Shown: positions 1 to 8,361 of the stretch, one piece after another
How the letters are laid out: every line of letters starts with the position of its first letter
How positions within the stretch are numbered: position 1 is the first letter of the stretch
Source: Flavobacteriales bacterium TMED123
GTDB lineage: Bacteria > Bacteroidota > Bacteroidia > Flavobacteriales > BACL11
DNA: 45,811 nucleotides
Assembly (NCBI GenBank): GCA_002170165.1
Contig: NHFY01000091.1
Span: 1 to 45,811 of the forward strand
Direction of reading: 5' to 3'
Program-made: the position numbers and the translations under genes
The notes under the pieces: generated by a model
Told to the model about the DNA's origin: nothing
Seen by the model: the letters and a program-made list of their open reading frames with translations, nothing else
Database searches by the model: none

Positions 1-75
1 AAACCTGCAGAATTTGATACTTCAGACATTGAACCAATAAGCATCCATTTTAATATGGAAAAGTTTGTCGAGTAG
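1..75 (+). CDS. C-terminal end of an unidentified protein (partial)
   Basis: An open frame enters from the left edge and ends at a TAG at 73-75, leaving 24 residues that end in the residues HFNMEKFVE. The start and nearly all of the protein lie outside the window. I do not recognise the family and no motif is visible. It points towards the minus-strand tRNA-Asp and the two are separated by about 170 bp. The coding call rests only on the frame being open to the edge, so it could also be chance. Confidence 0.45.
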   Translation, partial: KPAEFDTSDIEPISIHFNMEKFVE

Positions 76-242
76 AAACCTCAACAATCGACTAAAAAAA
101 AGAGGGAAATCCCAAATAAAGCACTCAACTTATTAACATCTATAAAGAAGCATTATTCTTTAAAACTGTTAAACACACTGTTAAACCAAATAAAAAAACC
201 CTTGCAAATACTTGATTTACAAGGGTTTCTGTTTTAAGGTAG
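76..242. other. Intergenic stretch between the partial gene and tRNA-Asp
   Basis: I see no convincing reading frame here. It holds a 10-bp direct repeat (actgttaaac at 165-174 and 177-186, two bases apart) of unknown meaning, and the tRNA terminator at 192-228. The rest is A-rich sequence without recognisable structure. Confidence 0.5.
192..228 (-). terminator. Rho-independent terminator of tRNA-Asp
   Basis: A 9-bp perfect stem (196-204 with 220-228, arm AAACCCTTG) is followed on the minus strand by a run of seven T (192-198). It lies 14 bp downstream of the tRNA 3' end, where a terminator for this single-gene unit is expected. Confidence 0.75.
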
Positions 243-316
243 CGGTCTGGACGAGACTCGAACTCGCGACCCCATGCGTGACAGGCATGTATTCTAACCA
301 ACTGAACTACCAGACC
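243..316 (-). tRNA. tRNA-Asp (anticodon GTC)
   Basis: The minus strand folds as a full cloverleaf: acceptor stem GGTCTGG/CCAGACC, D-arm with GTTCAGTTGGTTAGAAT, anticodon stem CATGC/GCATG around the loop CTGTCAC (anticodon GTC, plus-strand 280-282), and a T-arm with TTCGAGT. The discriminator base is G, as usual for Asp. CCA is not encoded. The tRNA stands alone, with a TAnnTTTG promoter box upstream (334-341) and a hairpin terminator downstream. Confidence 0.97.
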
Positions 317-333
317 GTCTCTAAAAAGAGTTG

Positions 334-341
334 CAAAACTA
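334..341 (-). promoter_or_regulatory. Promoter -7 box for tRNA-Asp
   Basis: TAGTTTTG on the minus strand matches the Bacteroidota -7 consensus TAnnTTTG. It sits 17 bp upstream of the tRNA 5' end, leaving room for a short 5' leader. No clear -33 TTTG is seen at the usual distance. Confidence 0.55.
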
Positions 342-358
342 ATAGAATTTTTATTTTC

Positions 359-1288
359 TTAAAACATTTTTTGCCTTTTAAGCAAATAGGAAGTTAAAAT
401 TTTATCAAATCCATCATTTATATCAACTTCTAATAAATCAATTTTGTATTGCAAACATTTTAATTTTAACTTGTCAAAATGTGCTTTTGATGCAGTCGAG
501 AACTCTTCTTTAACTTCAATAGGATTCAATTTTACTTCTTCATTGGTTTCTGAATCAATAAAACGGATTGGCTTGTTGCCAAAATCCAAATTTAGCTCTG
601 TAATGGGCTCGCTTATATGAAAAAGAATTACTTCATGCTTATTGTATTTAAGGTGTTGCAAAGCGGAAAATAACTCTTCTAAATTTTTATCAGAATTATC
701 CAACATGTCTGAAAACAGCATTACCAATGAGCGCTTGTGTATATTTTCTGCTATTTGATGTAGCGCATCAACAGTGAATGTTTTTTTTAGTCTTTCTTTC
801 GCATTTAATTCCAATACTTTTTCCAATTCATGATATATCAAATTTTGATGCCTTAGTGTTGTTCTGCATGGAGTATGTACCTCAACTTCTTCAGCAAACA
901 TGCTAAGCCCAACTGAATCTCTTTGTCTTTTAAGTAGCTCCATTAAAACAGCAGTTGCATAAATAGAAAATAATAATTTATTAGGTTTTTCTAGGGATGC
1001 TTGCTTAAAATTAGGATAGTACATAGAAGAAGAAATATCCAGAATCATTTGGCATCTCAAATTGGTTTCTTCTTCATATTTTTTTACAAATAGTTTATCC
1101 GTTCTTCCGAATAATTTCCAATCGATATGACGAGTCGATTCTCCGCTATTGTAGAGCCTATGTTCTGCAAATTCAACTGAGAATCCATGATACGGACTTT
1201 TGTGCAAGCCTGTAATAAAACCTTCTACTACTTGCCTTGCGAAAAAAGGAAGGTTTAAGTTCTTATCAGATTCTTGTATGGATTTCAT
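359..1288 (-). CDS. DUF58 domain protein (von Willebrand A-like)
   Basis: A 309-residue soluble protein of the DUF58 family, usually partnered with a MoxR AAA ATPase and membrane vWA proteins in Bacteroidota; the family is thought to help assemble or mature other complexes, but its exact role is not known. Visible marks are the family segment RHIDWKLFGRTDKLFVKKYE (about 53-72) and a metal-site-like DxSxS motif, DISSS, at residues 84-88, starting a vWA-like fold. No signal peptide or membrane segment is seen. Unusually, no moxR or batA-type gene is adjacent: the upstream neighbour is trxA. The ATG directly abuts the T-tract of the trxA terminator, so how this gene is transcribed is unclear. 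It ends 42 bp before tRNA-Asp. Confidence 0.88.
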   Translation of the reverse strand: MKSIQESDKNLNLPFFARQVVEGFITGLHKSPYHGFSVEFAEHRLYNSGESTRHIDWKLFGRTDKLFVKKYEEETNLRCQMILDISSSMYYPNFKQASLEKPNKLLFSIYATAVLMELLKRQRDSVGLSMFAEEVEVHTPCRTTLRHQNLIYHELEKVLELNAKERLKKTFTVDALHQIAENIHKRSLVMLFSDMLDNSDKNLEELFSALQHLKYNKHEVILFHISEPITELNLDFGNKPIRFIDSETNEEVKLNPIEVKEEFSTASKAHFDKLKLKCLQYKIDLLEVDINDGFDKILTSYLLKRQKMF

Positions 1289-1319
1289 AAAAATAAAAAA
1301 AGGGCTTTATAGCCCTTTT
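1289..1319 (-). terminator. Terminator after trxA
   Basis: Hairpin with arms AAAAGGGCT (1298-1306) and AGCCCTTTT (1311-1319) and a 4-nt loop, followed on the minus strand by a T-rich run that reaches the base before the DUF58 start codon. It lies 20 bp after the trxA stop. Confidence 0.8.
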
Positions 1320-1338
1320 ATTAAATTAAAAACTGTAC

Positions 1339-1656
1339 TTACATTTGAGCTTCTAGCTTTTCAATCATTTGGCTTTTTGGCACTACACCTACCATCTTAT
1401 CTACCAATTCGCCATTTTTGAAAACGAGCAAAGTAGGAATGTTCCTAATGCCATAATTCTGAGGTATTTCAGAATTGTCATCTACATTCACTTTGCCTAC
1501 TACTGCCTTACCTTCTAATTCTGTTGCTAATTCATCAATAATTGGACTAATTGTTCTGCATGGACCACACCATGTTGCCCAAAAATCAACCAACACGGGT
1601 TTATCCGAATCTAAAACAACTTCCTGAAAGTTTGCGTCTGTTATTTCTAATGCCAT
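1339..1656 (-). CDS. trxA: Thioredoxin
   Basis: A 105-residue cytoplasmic thioredoxin, the usual length for the family. It reduces protein disulfides through the redox-active motif WCGPC at residues 29-33; the cis-proline that shapes the active site is at residue 74 (RNIPTLLVF). No signal peptide is present, which fits a cytosolic TrxA rather than a TlpA/ResA-type periplasmic protein. It lies 38 bp downstream of dnaE on the same strand and may be co-transcribed with it, but a TAnnTTTG box in that gap could give it its own promoter. A strong hairpin follows the stop codon. Confidence 0.95.
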   Translation of the reverse strand: MALEITDANFQEVVLDSDKPVLVDFWATWCGPCRTISPIIDELATELEGKAVVGKVNVDDNSEIPQNYGIRNIPTLLVFKNGELVDKMVGVVPKSQMIEKLEAQM

Positions 1657-1679
1657 TTTTTATTTTTTTAATTGTTCTG

Positions 1680-1687
1680 CAAATCTA
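1680..1687 (-). promoter_or_regulatory. Possible -7 promoter box for trxA
   Basis: TAGATTTG on the minus strand matches TAnnTTTG in the short dnaE-trxA gap, 23 bp before the trxA ATG. No -33 TTTG is visible at the right spacing, so this is a partial match. Confidence 0.4.
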
Positions 1688-1694
1688 TTTAATT

Positions 1695-4600
1695 CTATTT
1701 TATTTTTAATCCTACTTCAGTTATTTTTTCAATCTCTTGAATAAATGTTTTATCAATATTTATTTTTCTTTTTCTTGACAATAATTCAACAGCATATTTC
1801 TTTTGCTGATTATTCACTTGAATAATTAATGAATGTTTGCCACCATTTTTGTTTGTTGAGTCAGAGATTCTGTTTACAAAATCATCATTAATATCATTCA
1901 AATCCACAGCCAACACTACACTTCTTGGCTGCTTATCCAATAATTCAGAAAGTAGTTGAATATCTTGAATTCTGAATTCTAATTGCTCATCATTATAGGG
2001 GCGATTCTGTACTTTTCCTTTTATATAAAGCAACCAACCCTCTGTAAAGTACGATTTGAACTTTATGTAATCGTCACTGAAAATAAAAAACCTATTATTA
2101 TCATGATAATCTTCCAGATACAAAACACCATAGGGTTTTCCATTTTTTGCCACTTTATGTTCACATTGGCTTACCACTCCAGCAAAAGCAACCTCTTTCC
2201 CTTTTATATTATCCAAATTTCTTAACTGAGATAATTCCCCGTTACAGAAATTATCAATCTCAAATTTATAGTCATCCAAAGGATGTCCTGAGATATAAAT
2301 ACCCACTACTTCTTTTTCTTTGGAAAGCATTTTCATGGTGTTCCAAGGATTTGTATTAGGAGCAATTGGAGCTTGTAAACTGGCCTCAGCAGTATCACCA
2401 AACATATCTACCTGATTGGAGTTCTGTTTATCTTGGACTTTGTTACCAAACTTTATCATTTGTTCAATAAAGGTCTGCTCTTTTGTGAGCTCAAAATATT
2501 GTGAGCGATAAAGCCCAAACAAATCAAATCCTCCAGCAATAGCAATGCCTTCTAAGGTTCTTTTGTTGGCTGAACGCAAATCCACCCTTTTTACAAAATC
2601 ATCAAATGAGCGATAATGCCCATTTTCTTTTCGCTCATCTACTATGGCCTGAACAGCTCCTTTTCCAACACCTTTTATAGCGCCTAAACCAAAGCGAATC
2701 TCTCCTTTATCATTTACAGCAAATTTGTAGAAACTTTCGTTCACATCAGGCCCTAATACTTTCAACCCCATTATTTTGCATTCTTCCATATAAAGAGTAA
2801 TGTCTTTTATGTCCTTCATATGATTAGTAAGGATTGCTGCCATCAGTTCAGCAGGGTAATGGGCTTTCAAATAGGCTGTTTGATAGGCAATAAGCGCATA
2901 GCAGGTAGAATGCGATTTGTTAAAGGCGTAAGAAGCAAAAGCTTCCCAATCGGTCCAAATTTTTGCTACTGTTTGTTCATCAAAACCATTTTCTTTACAT
3001 CCAGAAAAGAATTTTGGTTTCAAATCTTCTAGAATAGACTTGATTTTTTTACCCATTCCTTTTCTAAGTAGATCTGCTTCCCCTTTTGTAAAATTGGCTA
3101 ACTTTTGGGAAAGCAACATCACTTGCTCCTGATAAACTGTAATACCATAAGTGCCATCAAGGTATTCCTTCATTTCTGGCAAATCATACTCTATCTCTTC
3201 TTTGCCTTGTTTTCGTTTGATATAATTGGGAATATACTCCATTGGTCCTGGTCGGAAAAGCGCATTCATGGCAATTAAATCATCAAATTTATCTGGCTTC
3301 AAATGTTTAAGATGCGCACGCATACCATCAGATGCAAACTGAAAAATTCCTTTTGTTTCTGCTCTTTGGAATATTTCTAAAGTTTTTTCATCATCCAATG
3401 GAATAGTATCAATAACCAGATCTATATTACGCAAGGCTTTTAAGATTTTAACACAATCTTTTATTATGGTAAGGTTTCTAAGCCCTAGAAAATCCATTTT
3501 TAAAAGTCCTGCCTTTTCTACCACATCATTATCAAATTGGGTAACTAAAAGCTCAGAATCTTTCGCATTGGCGATAGGTATTAAATCCATCAAGGGCTTA
3601 GGAGTAATAATTACTCCACAAGCATGTGTACCTACATTTCTGATAGAACCCTCTAATTTTCTAGCTTGATTGATGGTTTCTGCTACCAAATCATCACCCT
3701 GAGCAAGCTCAATCAATGCTTTAGCATTCGCTAACTGATCTGATTTTATATTCTTTTTTAACTTTTTATCATCCCAAGAAAAAATCTTCTTTAGTGATGT
3801 GAAATCAGGAACTAACTTTGCTACTCTATCGGCCTCATGCAAAGGTAAGTTAAGCACTCTCGCAGTATCTCTAATAGCAGATTTTGCCGCCATAGATCCA
3901 TAGGTAATGATTTGCGCGACATTCTCTTTCCCATATTTATTGACTACCCAATCGATAATTCTTCCCCTGCCATCATCATCAAAGTCAATATCAATATCTG
4001 GAAGGGATACCCTCTCAGGATTCAAAAATCGCTCAAAAAGTAAATCATATTTAAGGGGGTCAACATTTGTAATACCAGTACAATAGGCTACAATTGAACC
4101 AGCTGCTGAGCCTCTTCCAGGTCCAACTGAAACATTCATTTCCTTAGCTTGAGCAACAAAATCTTGTACAATTAGAAAATATCCAGGATAACCAGATTTA
4201 GCAATGGTTTCTAATTCAAGTTCAATTCTTTCTTCTATTTCATTTGTAATCTCCTTATACCTTTGTTTTGCTCCTTTATAGCTAAGGTGTTTCAAATAAA
4301 TATTTTCTCCATCATTTAATTCTTCCTTTGTTAAATTGTCTAAGAATAAAGATGGGATGTCAAAAGCAGGCAAGAGCACTTTTGTTTTTAAAGAATAAGG
4401 CTTTATTTTATTTGTTAGATGTGCTATGTTTTCAATTGCTTCAGGAATGTCTGCAAATAATTCTTGCATTTGAGCGGAAGATTTGAAATAAAACTCATTG
4501 TTTGGAAATCCAAAACGGAAATCCCTTCCTTTTCCAATTTGAGTGGATTGCTGTTCGCCATCCTTCACGCAAAGCAAGATGTCATGTGCATTGGCATCTT

Positions 4601-6014
4601 CTTTATCTATATAATAAACATTATTTGAGGCAATTATTTTTACATCATACTTTTGGGCAAATTGCATTAAAACTTTGTTCACATGATGCTCTTCCTCTAA
4701 ATTGTGTCGGCATATTTCAACATAAAAATCATCTCCAAAAGTTTCTTGCCACCATTTGAATTCTTCTTCTGCTTGCTTTTCGCCAACATTTAATATCAAA
4801 TTTGGAATAGCGCCATATAAACTGCCCGTTAATGCAATTAAATCTTCTTTATATTTCAAGATTAAATCCTTATCAACCCTTGGTAAATAATAAAAGCCCT
4901 CTATGTAGGCCAAAGAGGATAATTTTGCAAGATTATGATAGCCATTTTTGTTTTTTGCTAAAAATGGGATTTGCGCACCATTGTCTTGAACCGATTTTTC
5001 TTGATGATTTTTACATACATTTAACTCGCATCCAATAATGGGTTTTAATTTTGTTTCTCCAGATTCGTTCCACCCTTCATTTATAGGGTGGTTAAATACT
5101 GCATTGGTAAATTTGAATGCAGAAAACATATTATTATGATCAGTAATGGCCACTGCCGACATTTTTTCATCTACTGCCTTTTCAACAAGTTTATCAATAT
5201 TTGGTGTGGCTTGAAGAACAGAATACTGAGAATGCAAATGCAAATGAGAAAAAGCAGAATTTGATTGATTTTGAGTTGTTGTTATTTCTTCATGTGTTGC
5301 TTCTTCCTCTTGCTGGATTTCATCCTGATTTTCCAATGGCTTGTAAGGTTCATTATTTAAACCGATAAGCGCAAATGGCTTTTGATTTTTTTCTTGAAAA
5401 TTTTGGAATTGCTCTGTACTTAGCCCTGCTTTTGAATAAGGGATTACCTCTAAGCGTAAAAGCTCTAAAAAACATCTTGCTGTTGCTTCCACATCTGCTG
5501 AGGCATTGTGTGCTTGTGCAAAAGCTTCTCCAAAAAGATGTTGGTGCAATTCTGTTAATGATGGCCATTTGAATTTCCCTCCTTTACCTCCAGGAATTTT
5601 ACAAAAATCTGTAGCATCATCTTTGGTGTCAATTTTTGCAAATGATTGCAAAAGGTTAGGCATGTTTTTTCGCAAAAACTCACACCCAACTATATTGTTA
5701 TCAAAGCCAATATTATGTCCTATAACAAACTTTACTTTTTCCAACTCCAGCATAAATATTTCCAGCACTTCTGATATGACTATACCCTCTTGCAAAGCTC
5801 TTTCGGTGGAAATGCCATGAATTTTTGATGCGTTAAAAGGGATATCAAAACCTTCTGGCTTAATGATGTAGTTTTTCACATCTACCAATTCCCCTTGGTC
5901 ATCATGCACTTGCCAAGCCAATTGAACCAATCTTGGCCAATTCTCAAAATCAGTTAAAGGTGCTTTCCAATTTCGGGGAAGCCCTGTTGTTTCTGTGTCA
6001 AATATCAGGTACAT
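1695..6014 (-). CDS. dnaE: DNA polymerase III alpha subunit with N-terminal proofreading exonuclease
   Basis: The main replicative polymerase, 1439 residues. Residues 1 to about 185 are a DEDDh 3'-5' exonuclease of the DnaQ type: D6 and E8 (FDTETTG), D105 (GHNIGFD), H169 and D174 (HNASADVEA). A Q/E-rich linker (about 205-255) leads to the PHP domain, with HLHLHS at 257-262 and AITDHNN near 290. The polymerase core carries PDIDIDF at 672-678 and KMDFLGLRNL with D840, the positions of the catalytic aspartates, then the finger region, a helix-hairpin-helix part and an OB fold near 1200. The fusion of exonuclease and polymerase is, to my knowledge, the normal form in Bacteroidota, so the length of about 1440 is typical. 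The start is set by the exonuclease motif near the N-terminus. Confidence 0.96.
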   Translation of the reverse strand: MYLIFDTETTGLPRNWKAPLTDFENWPRLVQLAWQVHDDQGELVDVKNYIIKPEGFDIPFNASKIHGISTERALQEGIVISEVLEIFMLELEKVKFVIGHNIGFDNNIVGCEFLRKNMPNLLQSFAKIDTKDDATDFCKIPGGKGGKFKWPSLTELHQHLFGEAFAQAHNASADVEATARCFLELLRLEVIPYSKAGLSTEQFQNFQEKNQKPFALIGLNNEPYKPLENQDEIQQEEEATHEEITTTQNQSNSAFSHLHLHSQYSVLQATPNIDKLVEKAVDEKMSAVAITDHNNMFSAFKFTNAVFNHPINEGWNESGETKLKPIIGCELNVCKNHQEKSVQDNGAQIPFLAKNKNGYHNLAKLSSLAYIEGFYYLPRVDKDLILKYKEDLIALTGSLYGAIPNLILNVGEKQAEEEFKWWQETFGDDFYVEICRHNLEEEHHVNKVLMQFAQKYDVKIIASNNVYYIDKEDANAHDILLCVKDGEQQSTQIGKGRDFRFGFPNNEFYFKSSAQMQELFADIPEAIENIAHLTNKIKPYSLKTKVLLPAFDIPSLFLDNLTKEELNDGENIYLKHLSYKGAKQRYKEITNEIEERIELELETIAKSGYPGYFLIVQDFVAQAKEMNVSVGPGRGSAAGSIVAYCTGITNVDPLKYDLLFERFLNPERVSLPDIDIDFDDDGRGRIIDWVVNKYGKENVAQIITYGSMAAKSAIRDTARVLNLPLHEADRVAKLVPDFTSLKKIFSWDDKKLKKNIKSDQLANAKALIELAQGDDLVAETINQARKLEGSIRNVGTHACGVIITPKPLMDLIPIANAKDSELLVTQFDNDVVEKAGLLKMDFLGLRNLTIIKDCVKILKALRNIDLVIDTIPLDDEKTLEIFQRAETKGIFQFASDGMRAHLKHLKPDKFDDLIAMNALFRPGPMEYIPNYIKRKQGKEEIEYDLPEMKEYLDGTYGITVYQEQVMLLSQKLANFTKGEADLLRKGMGKKIKSILEDLKPKFFSGCKENGFDEQTVAKIWTDWEAFASYAFNKSHSTCYALIAYQTAYLKAHYPAELMAAILTNHMKDIKDITLYMEECKIMGLKVLGPDVNESFYKFAVNDKGEIRFGLGAIKGVGKGAVQAIVDERKENGHYRSFDDFVKRVDLRSANKRTLEGIAIAGGFDLFGLYRSQYFELTKEQTFIEQMIKFGNKVQDKQNSNQVDMFGDTAEASLQAPIAPNTNPWNTMKMLSKEKEVVGIYISGHPLDDYKFEIDNFCNGELSQLRNLDNIKGKEVAFAGVVSQCEHKVAKNGKPYGVLYLEDYHDNNRFFIFSDDYIKFKSYFTEGWLLYIKGKVQNRPYNDEQLEFRIQDIQLLSELLDKQPRSVVLAVDLNDINDDFVNRISDSTNKNGGKHSLIIQVNNQQKKYAVELLSRKRKINIDKTFIQEIEKITEVGLKIK

Positions 6015-6059
6015 CTTTTTTAAAATTTCTTTAGAAAAATTAGTATTGTAAATTTATAA

Positions 6060-6098
6060 AAACAAAAAAGTCAGCTAATTAATTTTAAGCTGACTTTT
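6060..6098 (-). terminator. Terminator after the CBS-like gene
   Basis: An 11-bp stem (6066-6076 with 6088-6098, arm AAAAGTCAGCT) followed on the minus strand by a T-rich run. It lies 24 bp after the stop at 6123 and upstream of dnaE, so dnaE is probably transcribed separately, although I found no exact promoter box for it. Confidence 0.75.
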
Positions 6099-6122
6099 AA
6101 AGAAGTTAATAACTTTTTGATT

Positions 6123-7097
6123 TTATAAAAAAGCATTTTTTTTCATCCAATCATCATTAAACAGTTTTCCAACATATCTACTACCATGATCATGTAGTAA
6201 AACAACAACAATATCTTCAAAGTTAAGCTTATTTTTTAACTGATTAATTGCTGCAATAGCACTACCACATGAATATCCTGCAAAAATACCTTCTTCCTTT
6301 GCCAATCTTCTAGCCATAATTGCACCATCTTTATCTGTAACTTTTTCAAAATGATCAATTAAACTAAAATCTACATTTTTTGCAATTATATCCTCTCCTA
6401 TTCCCTCAGTTATATATGGATATATTTCATTTCTGTCAAATTCTCCTGTTTCATGATATTTTTTGTAAACAGAACCATAACTATCAACACCCCATATTTT
6501 TATATTTGATTTTTTTTCTTTTAGAAATTTACCAATACCTGAAATGGTTCCGCCAGTACCAACCCCAACAATAAAATGAGTAATCTTTCCTTGGGTTTGT
6601 TCCCAAATCTCTGGTCCGGTTGATTCATAATGTGCTAAACTATTAGACAGATTATCATATTGATTCGGATAAAATGAATTAGGAATTTCTTTGTTTAATC
6701 TTTTAGCAACAGAATAATATGAATCTGGATGATCAGGATCTACATTTGTAGGACAAACATAGATTTTTGCTCCCATGGCTTTAAGAATATCAATCTTTTC
6801 TTTTGACTGCTTATCAGAAATTGTACAAATTAATTTATATCCTCTTTCAATACATACTAGTGCTAACCCCATACCTGTATTACCAGAAGTGCCCTCAATA
6901 ATGGTTGCCCCTTTAGAAATAATACCGTTTTTTTCAGCATCTTCTATCATTTTTAATGCCATTCTATCTTTTGTTGAATGACCAGGATTAAAACTTTCAA
7001 CTTTTGCTAATACTAAAGCATCTGTTTCTACAACGTTTTTAAGTTTTACTAATGGGGTGTTTCCTATCGTTTCTAATATATTATTGTAATATTTCAT
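6123..7097 (-). CDS. Cystathionine beta-synthase-like PLP enzyme (catalytic domain only)
   Basis: A 324-residue fold-type II PLP enzyme of the cysteine synthase/cystathionine beta-synthase family. The Schiff-base lysine is K43 in GHSTKDR, the substrate loop is TSGNTG at 70-75, and the phosphate-binding loop GTGGTISG lies near 180. The overall pattern (GYKLICTISDKQSKEK, the EGIGED segment, and the C-terminal DDWMKKNAFL) is closer to cystathionine beta-synthases than to typical CysK. The regulatory CBS (Bateman) pair of the eukaryotic enzyme is absent. Likely substrates are serine or an activated serine plus homocysteine or sulfide; which one cannot be decided here. It forms its own unit with a terminator and no sulfur-metabolism neighbour. 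Confidence 0.85.
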   Translation of the reverse strand: MKYYNNILETIGNTPLVKLKNVVETDALVLAKVESFNPGHSTKDRMALKMIEDAEKNGIISKGATIIEGTSGNTGMGLALVCIERGYKLICTISDKQSKEKIDILKAMGAKIYVCPTNVDPDHPDSYYSVAKRLNKEIPNSFYPNQYDNLSNSLAHYESTGPEIWEQTQGKITHFIVGVGTGGTISGIGKFLKEKKSNIKIWGVDSYGSVYKKYHETGEFDRNEIYPYITEGIGEDIIAKNVDFSLIDHFEKVTDKDGAIMARRLAKEEGIFAGYSCGSAIAAINQLKNKLNFEDIVVVLLHDHGSRYVGKLFNDDWMKKNAFL

Positions 7098-7129
7098 AAA
7101 TGATTTTTGAGCTGCTAAACTAACAATTT

Positions 7130-8353
7130 CTAATCAAAACGAATTGCTTTTATAGGGGTGATTTTTGTAATTAAATAAGTAGGAATAATGAGGATAAATA
7201 TGCAGATTGCAATCACTCCAAAGTTGAGCAATAGTACATCTGCAAGAGGTAAATGAATAGGTACAGATTTCATATAATAGGTAGAAGGATTTAAGCTCAA
7301 GATTTGGAATTTTTTTTGCAAAAAAGCCATGCTTAATCCTATCAAGTTTCCCCAGAATAATCCTTTAACAATAAGGTAAAATGCATTAAACAAAAACACC
7401 TTTCTGATACTCCAATTATTTTGCCCAATGGCTTTTAGTATCCCAATGAGTTTGGTACGTTCTAAAATCAGAATGAGTAGGGTAGTAGTGATATTGATAA
7501 GGGCAACAATTAGCATTAAAATAATGATGACATTTACATTAATATCTTGTAATTTGAGCCAATCAAATATTTGAGGATTGAGTTGTTTGATATTTTCTGC
7601 ATTCAGATTAAATGGTACTTTTTCATAAAGTATTTTAGTTTGTTTATTTAATTCCTCAAAATTCTCAATTTTTATTTCGAATCCCCCAACAGAATCAGTG
7701 CCCCAACTGTTTAGCTGTTGTATATGTTTGATGTCCGCAAAAACATACAGATTGTCAAAATCCTCTAGCTCAGTAGTGTAGATTCCTTCAATTACAAATT
7801 TCCTAACCCTAGGTGGATCTTGTACAAAATACATAATAAGGTTTGCTCCCAATTTTAATTGCAATAAATCAGACATTCTCTTAGAAATCATCACTGCTGA
7901 TGAAGTTAAACTATCATTATAAATCGGCACTTCACCTTCTTGCAAATTGCTTTCAAAAAAAGCAGGATCAAAATCAGTTCCCACTCCTTTCAGTACAACT
8001 CCATGAATCTGCTTTTTAGTTTTAATAATGCCTGCTTTAGTGGCAAATTGTTGAATGTGGGTGATCTCATCCTCTTGCTCAATGGAAGGGTAAAAATCCT
8101 GATGCTTAGCAATTGCTTTTGTTTCAAAGGAATTGTTATCAGAAAATGCAGTAATTTGAATATGAGCACCAAATCCTATAACTTTGTCAGCAATGTCCTT
8201 TTTGAATCCTTTTACAACCGCAATTGAAATGAGCATTACAGCAACAGAAAGTGCAATTGCTAAAATTGCTATACGAATTATGGGGCGAGAAAGACGATTA
8301 TTTCCTTCCTTTGCAACTATTAATCGTTTTGCTATAAAGTATTCTACATTCAT
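7130..8353 (-). CDS. FtsX-family ABC permease, LolC/LolE type
   Basis: A 407-residue inner-membrane permease. It has the expected layout: a short cytoplasmic N-terminus (FIAKRLI...), a first membrane segment at about 27-48, a large periplasmic MacB-like domain of about 220 residues, and three closely spaced membrane segments in the last third. Family members release lipoproteins from the inner membrane (LolCDE) or act as related mechanotransmission permeases. No ATPase gene (lolD) is next to it, so its partner is elsewhere or it is expressed alone. The start codon lies 8 bp from that of the divergent muramidase gene, so its promoter must lie within that neighbour. Confidence 0.85.
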   Translation of the reverse strand: MNVEYFIAKRLIVAKEGNNRLSRPIIRIAILAIALSVAVMLISIAVVKGFKKDIADKVIGFGAHIQITAFSDNNSFETKAIAKHQDFYPSIEQEDEITHIQQFATKAGIIKTKKQIHGVVLKGVGTDFDPAFFESNLQEGEVPIYNDSLTSSAVMISKRMSDLLQLKLGANLIMYFVQDPPRVRKFVIEGIYTTELEDFDNLYVFADIKHIQQLNSWGTDSVGGFEIKIENFEELNKQTKILYEKVPFNLNAENIKQLNPQIFDWLKLQDINVNVIIILMLIVALINITTTLLILILERTKLIGILKAIGQNNWSIRKVFLFNAFYLIVKGLFWGNLIGLSMAFLQKKFQILSLNPSTYYMKSVPIHLPLADVLLLNFGVIAICIFILIIPTYLITKITPIKAIRFD

Positions 8354-8361
8354 AAATTCAG

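Noticed and set aside
165-186. Direct repeat of actgttaaac
   Set aside because: Only two copies 12 bp apart in A/T-rich sequence with no associated motif; I see no reason to call it functional.
5506-5820. 104-codon open frame on the plus strand
   Set aside because: It is antisense to the exonuclease domain of dnaE, which carries all catalytic residues.
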